From assembly GCA_043748015.1 (NCBI GenBank), contig JAYTOA010000010.1, positions 1-27,604 of the forward strand: a stretch of 27,604 nt of DNA, given 5' to 3'. The notes under the pieces are model-generated. The model was not told where the DNA came from. It did not search any database and saw nothing but the letters and a program-made list of their open reading frames with translations. This DNA comes from JAIBBG01 sp043748015 (GTDB lineage Bacteria > Bacteroidota > Bacteroidia > Flavobacteriales_D > Sanyastnellaceae). This document shows, in pieces, positions 22,705-27,604 of this stretch. Every line of letters begins with the position of its first letter. Positions within the stretch are counted from its first letter, which is position 1. The translations under genes were made by a program, and so were the position numbers.

Positions 22705-25065
22705 ATGAATACACGCTTACCACTGTTAATCTGCCTAACACTCCTTTTGAGTACGGCTACCATCAACGCACAATTCAGCATCGGAACGTGGCGTGATCAT
22801 TTACCTTATGGCGATTGCGTGGATGTTTGTCAGGCTGATAACTTGATTTTTTGTGCAACACCGTATTCTATTTTCACGTTCAATCCCGCAGAGAATGAGA
22901 TCACGCGGATATCAAAAGCGATACTACTTACCGATGTTGGAATTACCGCAATGGAATATGATCCGATAAGTAAACTTGTGATAGTCGGTTATGAAAACGG
23001 AAACATTGATCTCATTACTTCTCAATCAGGATTTAATATTCCGGATATCAAATTCAGCAGTGTAATAGGCGACAAAGCCATTTACGATATTCTGCCATAC
23101 GGCAATCGCGTTTATCTCAGCACAGGATTTGGAATAGTTGTTCTCGATATGGTACGCAAAGAAGTGAAGGAAACTTATTTCATTGGAACCAATGGAGGGC
23201 CGGTGAAAGTGCTCGACGTGGCCATTCATGACAACACTTTATATGCCGCAACAGAAACAGGATTACAAACAGCTGACATCAACAATACATTTCTTGCGAA
23301 TTTCCAAAACTGGTCGTTGATGGAAGGATTGCCTGCGGACTCAACTGTTCAGCACATAGAATTCTACAACAATCACATGTTGATTTCCATACCTGAGTAT
23401 GAGAGTGATATTCTCTGGAAGAAGAATTTGGGAGGTGGAGATTGGGAGCAACAGAGCGCTATGCCTTTGTATCGCATCAATCAGATGTGGTCGAATGGCG
23501 AATGGTTTACTGTGTCGGGGAATTTTGCTTTCATGGTAAGTCATATAGATTTTGGATTTACCAATGTCGTGTCAATGGTGGCCGGCAGATTGATTCACTC
23601 CAAGAATTGCATCGTTGGAAGTTTCGGAGAGATTTGGTCTGCGGATAAATTTTCAGGATTGATGTGGATGAAACAGCCTGATGGAAGTCAGGATGTGATT
23701 ATAAAACCAGACGGTCCGCGGACAGCCGATTCACGTCGAATTGGAGCATACAATAACAACATCTGGATTGCGCATGGCGGCGTTTTCCCATATTGGGGAA
23801 ACCTTTACAACACTACAGGTCTTTCTGGTTTTGTTGGCGGAGCATGGCGGCATTTTGAATCGGATACATTGGCGAATGCGGGTGGTAATTTCAATGCGTT
23901 CAATGGGCACGTGATAGACTTCATGGATGTGGCGGTGGACCCGCTGAACAACAACCGTGTTTTTGCAGGTTCATGGGATGATGGTTTGATTGAAGTAAAT
24001 GCAACAACTCTTGATGGTGCAACGCGCAACGGTACTGAGTCGAATGGTCCGGATGGTTCCGGTTTCAACTGGGCAGAAGGTTGGACAGGTGTTGCCGGCG
24101 TTGCATTTGACAAAAATGGTGTGCTGTGGTGTTCCAACAGCTACACACCGAGGGCAGTGCATGCCTATGATCGCAGCGGGAGTTTTTACGATTATAATTT
24201 TAGTCCTGTTGTTGGAAATAATGAAAAGATCGGCGACATCATCATCACGGAAAATGGATTTGTATGGACGGTGGTAGCAGGTCGCGGAGTCTTGGTGTTG
24301 AACAACAATGGAACGCTTGGCACATACAGTGATGACAGTTTTAAACTGTTGAATGAAACAGTAGGCAATGGCAAACTTCCCTCAGTGGATGTGTTGTGCT
24401 TGCAAGAAGATCTCGATGGTGAAGTGTGGGTAGGTACAACATCCGGACTTTCGATTTTCTACAATCCTGACGCTATTTTTTCGGGAGAGAATTTTGATTC
24501 CGAACAAATTTTGATAGAGCAAGACGGCAATATTCAAATACTTCTTGAAACTGAAATCATCAATTGCATTGAGATAGATGGCAGCAATAGAAAATGGATT
24601 GGCACACAAAACAGCGGTGTTTATTTATTCAGTGATGACGGCTTGCGTCAGATTTTTCATTTCACACAAGAGAACAGTCCGCTCTTGTCGAACACGGTAT
24701 ACGATATCGCCATCAATCACAGTGACGGAGAAGTTTTCTTTGCAACGGAAAAAGGTGTAATGGGATTTTTCTCAACGGCAACAAACTTCGATGCAGATAT
24801 GTCGAACGTGCGCGTGTTTCCAAATCCCGTTCAACCTGATTACGATGGCATCATTACCATTGATGGATTGGCGTACAACACAAGTGTGAAGATCACGGAC
24901 ATACAAGGGAATATCATGTTTGAAACGGAAAGCGAGGGTGGCCGTGCAGTTTGGAATGGTTTGAAAAACGATGGTACCAAACCTGCGACTGGTGTTTACA
25001 TGGTCTTTGTTACGACATCAGATGGCAGCGCGAGTGATGTAAAGAAAATTACGTTTATCAGGTAG
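22705..25065 (+). CDS. porZ: PorZ-like type IX secretion system component
   Basis: A 786-residue protein from the ATG at 22705, which opens a signal peptide (MNTRLPLLICLTLLLSTA, cleavage before Q). The earlier ATG at 22648 adds a tail without export features. After the signal comes IGTWRDHLPYGDCVDVCQ, the usual PorZ start, then two beta-propeller-like stretches made of blades such as VGYENGNIDLI, LYAATETGLQTADI, EVWVGTTSGLSIF and IGTQNSGVYLF. The C-terminal sorting domain (about 701-786) has VRVFPNP, NGLKNDGTKPATGVYMV and ends KKITFIR. In P. gingivalis PorZ belongs to the surface attachment complex and binds A-LPS (established there, inferred here). The other por genes are not in the window. 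Confidence 0.88.
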   Translation: MNTRLPLLICLTLLLSTATINAQFSIGTWRDHLPYGDCVDVCQADNLIFCATPYSIFTFNPAENEITRISKAILLTDVGITAMEYDPISKLVIVGYENGNIDLITSQSGFNIPDIKFSSVIGDKAIYDILPYGNRVYLSTGFGIVVLDMVRKEVKETYFIGTNGGPVKVLDVAIHDNTLYAATETGLQTADINNTFLANFQNWSLMEGLPADSTVQHIEFYNNHMLISIPEYESDILWKKNLGGGDWEQQSAMPLYRINQMWSNGEWFTVSGNFAFMVSHIDFGFTNVVSMVAGRLIHSKNCIVGSFGEIWSADKFSGLMWMKQPDGSQDVIIKPDGPRTADSRRIGAYNNNIWIAHGGVFPYWGNLYNTTGLSGFVGGAWRHFESDTLANAGGNFNAFNGHVIDFMDVAVDPLNNNRVFAGSWDDGLIEVNATTLDGATRNGTESNGPDGSGFNWAEGWTGVAGVAFDKNGVLWCSNSYTPRAVHAYDRSGSFYDYNFSPVVGNNEKIGDIIITENGFVWTVVAGRGVLVLNNNGTLGTYSDDSFKLLNETVGNGKLPSVDVLCLQEDLDGEVWVGTTSGLSIFYNPDAIFSGENFDSEQILIEQDGNIQILLETEIINCIEIDGSNRKWIGTQNSGVYLFSDDGLRQIFHFTQENSPLLSNTVYDIAINHSDGEVFFATEKGVMGFFSTATNFDADMSNVRVFPNPVQPDYDGIITIDGLAYNTSVKITDIQGNIMFETESEGGRAVWNGLKNDGTKPATGVYMVFVTTSDGSASDVKKITFIR

Positions 25066-25107
25066 GGCGCATCATTCAGACTTGAAAAATTCTAAGAGGA
25101 TTTTCAA

Positions 25108-25239
25108 TGAGATCCCTCACTTCGTTTCGGGATGACAACCGCACTATTGCAGGGGGGATAGGAAAGGCGCGCGAAGCGCGCCTTTCCTATCCTGTTGAAC
25201 TCAAGACTCTGTCATCCCGAAACGAAGTGAGGGATCTCA
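25108..25239. repeat. Nested palindromic repeat between convergent genes
   Basis: A perfect 30-base inverted repeat (25108-25137 with 25210-25239; arm core GATCCCTCACTTCGTTTCGG) encloses a second, perfect 17-base hairpin (25156-25172 with 25176-25192, loop GAA). It starts 42 bases after the porZ stop and ends 69 bases before the convergent stop at 25309. Arms of this type, ending in GGGATGAC, recur as dispersed REP/MITE-like sequences in many bacteria (recall). It may also act as a two-way terminator. Confidence 0.88.
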
Positions 25240-25308
25240 AAAAGGGTTTGAATGAAACTCGTTTCTTTTTGTTGGATGATGATTTATTCGAGAAGATCTT
25301 TTTCTCAC

Positions 25309-26457
25309 CTACTCCTCCCCCGAAATTTCCTTCAACGCATTTTCAATATAGAATCCATTCCTAAGAATCACCTTTTCTAATTTGGCGTTGGCTTCTTCAA
25401 TTCTTCCGAGTGCTTTGAGTGATTTTGCGTGATAGAACATGGACTCTTCATCAAAAGTCTTGATCATGTTTTTTTCCGACATTGCAAAAAGCGCAATGGC
25501 TTTTTCGAATTCCGAAGTGTGATAGAAACTCATTGCGGAATAAAACTGCGCATTCACATCATCGGGATATTCTTTCAGTACAACACCAAAACGCTGAATG
25601 GCCAATTTGTATTTGGCGTCATCAAATGCTTTGATGCATTGTGAAATGTATTCTACATAAGGCGTTGCTTTTTCAGGATGTTCGTCGAGGTATTTTTTTC
25701 TCTCTTCGAAAGAGCCATAATTCGCTGGCAACCCAACTTCATCAAGCGAGAACTTGTCCCACTTTGTTGTTCTGATTTCTGTGTAATCGGCCAGTTTGTA
25801 ATTGAGAATGTGCATGATTTTGATGGCCACAGTAGAAGACTTTTTAGGCAATGTATTTTCATCTTCGACAGGTCGTGGCAATACATCCTGTTTCGAGCCA
25901 TCTATCACTGAAATGTCTTGAGCAGTTGGTCGGGAGGCGTAATTGTTCAAGGCAACTTTATCAACGTTTTTTGGTGCTTCAATTTTGATTGAGGTTGTAT
26001 TCTCTGAAATGATGGGGGGAATTGATTGTTCGTTTGAATTAGTTGTCGATTGAACCACAACCAAATCAATTTTTTCAGAATCGTTTGTAATTTTTTGTTC
26101 CGTGTTTTGATCATTTGAGATATAGAGGGTTGTGCCAACAGCAGCAGCGGAGCCAACAATCAACCCGATCATCCAACCGTTGAGATGCCACCAAGGAGTG
26201 GAAGCGCCTACGAGGGACGCAGCGGCAGAAGTCCCGGTACCAGCAATACCAACCGTCTGTGCAATGGCAGCGTTGATCGCTGGCACTGTCGCATATGCGG
26301 GAGTTGCCGAGAAGCCCTCAAGCGCTTCAGCCAGCAGCGGATTTTCTTGCGAGAGCACTTCGATTTCGTGCGCACGATGCGGATCTAGCTCACCTTCGTG
26401 ATAGCGTCTGATCTCATCCGCCGTTGGCAATGCGCTATGTTCAAGATTACTTTTCAT
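25309..26457 (-). CDS. Anti-sigma factor-like membrane protein with C-terminal TPR
   Basis: A 382-residue protein. The ATG at 26457 overlaps the end of the sigma gene by 11 bases; the upstream extension to 26496 is a shadow. The N-terminus (about 12-50, ADEIRRYHEGELDPHRAHEI and NPLLAEALEGF) has the pattern of Bacteroidota sigma-binding domains. One membrane helix lies at about 94-113 (GWMIGLIVGSAAAVGTTLYI), followed by a Ser/Thr/Asn-rich linker and three or so TPR units (about 270-375: CIKAFDDAKYKLAIQRFGVV, FYSAMSFYHTSEFEKAIALF, FYHAKSLKALGRIEEANAKL). No zinc-binding cysteines are seen. It probably holds the co-transcribed sigma factor and senses something through its periplasmic TPRs (inference). 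Confidence 0.82.
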   Translation of the reverse strand: MKSNLEHSALPTADEIRRYHEGELDPHRAHEIEVLSQENPLLAEALEGFSATPAYATVPAINAAIAQTVGIAGTGTSAAASLVGASTPWWHLNGWMIGLIVGSAAAVGTTLYISNDQNTEQKITNDSEKIDLVVVQSTTNSNEQSIPPIISENTTSIKIEAPKNVDKVALNNYASRPTAQDISVIDGSKQDVLPRPVEDENTLPKKSSTVAIKIMHILNYKLADYTEIRTTKWDKFSLDEVGLPANYGSFEERKKYLDEHPEKATPYVEYISQCIKAFDDAKYKLAIQRFGVVLKEYPDDVNAQFYSAMSFYHTSEFEKAIALFAMSEKNMIKTFDEESMFYHAKSLKALGRIEEANAKLEKVILRNGFYIENALKEISGEE

Positions 26458-27028
26458 TTTTTGAGTCGAGCAGCAAGCGCAAATTTCGCTTGCCATTCTG
26501 AATATGTGTTTTTACTTCTCCCAGCGAATAGCCGGTGGTTTCTGCTATTTCCTTATAACTCTTTTCTTGTATATAAAACAAATTCACACATTTTTGTTGA
26601 TCGTCTTCAAGATTAGCAATGGCGCGTTCCAATCTGTTCAAACCCGCCTCACGCATTTCTGCAAAACTTGGTGCATTCACTTCTTGAAAAATGTTCACTG
26701 CATTTTCATGATGATAAACTGTTTTTCGTTTTTCTTCTCGGCCTGCAAGTCGCAGAATTTCCAGGCATTGATTGCGACTTACTGTATATAACCAATGTTG
26801 AAACGTTGCCACTTCGCGCGTTTTCAAATCGGTGATCAGCTTTTCGAAAATTGCCAGCGTGGCATCTTTCGCATTTTCTTCATCCTTCAAATATTTCAAG
26901 CACAAACCAAAAACGAGGTGACTGTATCTACTGTAGAGTTCACCAACCCACATACTTCTTCCGTCCTGCTTGTACTTGTCGAGCAGTTCGATGTCGGTGA
27001 GTTGCGATATTTTTTTACTGAAGAGCAA
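26447..27028 (-). CDS. ECF-type RNA polymerase sigma factor
   Basis: A 193-residue sigma-70-like protein. Region 2 is about 25-95 (LYSRYSHLVFGLCLKYLKDE, then FQHWLYTVSRNQCLEILR) and region 4 about 130-188 (LERAIANLEDDQQKCVNLFY, then helix-turn-helix KSYKEIAETTGYSLGEVKTH and IQNGKRNLR). The start is TTG at 27028. No in-frame ATG exists before an upstream TGA, and the next ATG at codon 27 would cut into region 2. The gene overlaps its anti-sigma partner by 11 bases. Confidence 0.92.
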   Translation of the reverse strand: MLFSKKISQLTDIELLDKYKQDGRSMWVGELYSRYSHLVFGLCLKYLKDEENAKDATLAIFEKLITDLKTREVATFQHWLYTVSRNQCLEILRLAGREEKRKTVYHHENAVNIFQEVNAPSFAEMREAGLNRLERAIANLEDDQQKCVNLFYIQEKSYKEIAETTGYSLGEVKTHIQNGKRNLRLLLDSKNEK

Positions 27029-27050
27029 TTTTCTAAATCTACATGTGAGT

Positions 27051-27058
27051 CAAATTTA
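27051..27058 (-). promoter_or_regulatory. Possible -7 box for the sigma/anti-sigma pair
   Basis: The minus-strand reading is TAAATTTG, a perfect TAnnTTTG, 22 bases before the TTG start. No good -33 TTTG is present at the expected distance, where the terminator hairpin lies, so this may reflect a different sigma factor or chance. Confidence 0.35.
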
Positions 27059-27064
27059 ATGAAA

Positions 27065-27093
27065 GGGCGCCGACCACGTTTGGTCGGCGGCCC
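27065..27093 (-). terminator. Terminator of the TonB plug gene
   Basis: A GC-rich hairpin: 27065-27076 (GGGCGCCGACCA) pairs with 27081-27093 (TGGTCGGCGGCCC) with one bulged G and loop CGTT. It starts 31 bases beyond the stop at 27125 and is followed on the minus strand by a short T-rich tract (TTTCATTAAATTT). Confidence 0.6.
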
Positions 27094-27124
27094 TCAGGTT
27101 TTCCTAACCTAACTAATGAACTGT

Positions 27125-27604
27125 TTATTGATTGAGCTTTTCATAGTAATCCTCTGTGTAGCTTTTCGTGTTGACGATCACGACGCCACCTGTTGTATCT
27201 CCATATTTTGCGGGAATTCCGCCGCTATAGACAGAAACTGAACTGATGCCCGACGCAGGCACCGCCACTTCTGAATTGCGCACTTTCACTCCGTCGATAA
27301 AGTAGAGAACGCCACCTTCTCTGCTGCCGCGCACCGACATACCGCCACCGTCAACAGCGGGTTTGAAGTCAGAAGACATCGATGCAACGATGCTGGAAAT
27401 TTTACCGCCGTGTGTTGTAGGTCGGTGTTTTAAATCTTCAGCGAGAATGGTTTGAACATGGTCGCCATCCTTTCGAATCAATGGGTTTCTATCATACTTG
27501 AGTTCAATCGTGCCTGTCATCAATGTTGCTTCGCGCATCACAATGTTGGGAGCGAAGGTGATCAGATCCATGTTCACCACCATGCCTTTCAGTTTGACGG
27601 AATC
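27125..27604 (-). CDS. TonB-dependent receptor plug domain protein without a barrel, partial
   Basis: The frame is open to the right edge, so the N-terminus is missing; an ATG at 27583 is internal to the open frame and probably not the start. The readable part (about 160 residues) first shows the tail of a carboxypeptidase-regulatory-like or similar domain (DLITFAPNIVMREATLMTGT). A plug domain follows, with GGGMSVRGSREGGVLYFIDG and SVYSGGIPAKYGDTTGGVVI. The protein then stops at KLNQ, where a normal receptor would go on into a ~500-residue barrel. Barrel-less proteins of this type occur in Bacteroidota, so this need not be a broken gene. It lies upstream of, and separated by a terminator from, the sigma/anti-sigma pair. 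Confidence 0.82.
   Translation of the reverse strand, partial: DSVKLKGMVVNMDLITFAPNIVMREATLMTGTIELKYDRNPLIRKDGDHVQTILAEDLKHRPTTHGGKISSIVASMSSDFKPAVDGGGMSVRGSREGGVLYFIDGVKVRNSEVAVPASGISSVSVYSGGIPAKYGDTTGGVVIVNTKSYTEDYYEKLNQ

Noticed and set aside
22428..22796. A 122-codon frame before porZ
   Set aside because: It runs through the inverted-repeat element and into porZ in a different frame, with no motif or transposase-like content.

Overview
The window looks like a chromosomal piece of a member of the Bacteroidota. The evidence is a PorZ-type component of the type IX secretion system (T9SS) with its own C-terminal sorting domain, a DUF4270 lipoprotein beside a lone glycosyltransferase-5 domain and glmS, many signal peptides ending in A-Q, promoters of the TTTG / TAnnTTTG kind, and almost no Shine-Dalgarno sequences. 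Clade below phylum is uncertain. The repeat family in the protein at 12698-14209 reminds me of Chitinophagaceae/Sphingobacteria-like proteins, but this is recall, not a search.

Layout. Positions 1-99 are the 3' end (domains V and VI) of a group II intron whose body lies left of the window. Next come an outer-membrane barrel gene (227-1063, minus), a small secreted protein (1421-1756, plus), a TPR protein (1789-2655, minus), the LysM lytic transglycosylase mltD (2842-4479, minus) and a 57-residue tatA (4786-4959, minus). panC (minus) and a catalytically suspect GT5-domain protein (plus) diverge from overlapping promoters at 5932-5979. A terminator-like hairpin then lies inside the first codons of the DUF4270 lipoprotein, followed by glmS. 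Positions 10236-11965 hold a barrel protein plus lipoprotein pair closed by a strong terminator. Positions 12201-14209 hold an ECF sigma factor and a large single-pass membrane partner with four ~66-residue repeats.

Minus-strand prs-rplY-pth follows (14206-16379), then a lipoprotein with six Cys-rich repeats (16618-17706). recJ and thiL run on the plus strand (17876-20752) and converge on a large helical-repeat protein (20759-22297). A 407-base divergent gap with a 150-base inverted-repeat element precedes porZ (22705-25065). A nested palindromic repeat (25108-25239) separates porZ from a second ECF sigma/anti-sigma pair (25309-27028, minus). A truncated-by-edge, barrel-less TonB plug protein lies at the right end.

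How the genes fit together. Housekeeping functions (pantothenate, PRPP, amino sugar, thiamine diphosphate, translation, recombination repair) are interleaved with cell-envelope genes: murein turnover, Tat and T9SS export, outer-membrane barrels, lipoproteins and two sigma/anti-sigma switches. The best second looks are the repeat-bearing anti-sigma candidate, the pseudo-GT5 protein, the Cys-rich lipoprotein, the in-gene terminator, the 22447-22596 element and the intron end. I do not see a CRISPR array, prophage, complete insertion sequence, tRNA or rRNA.
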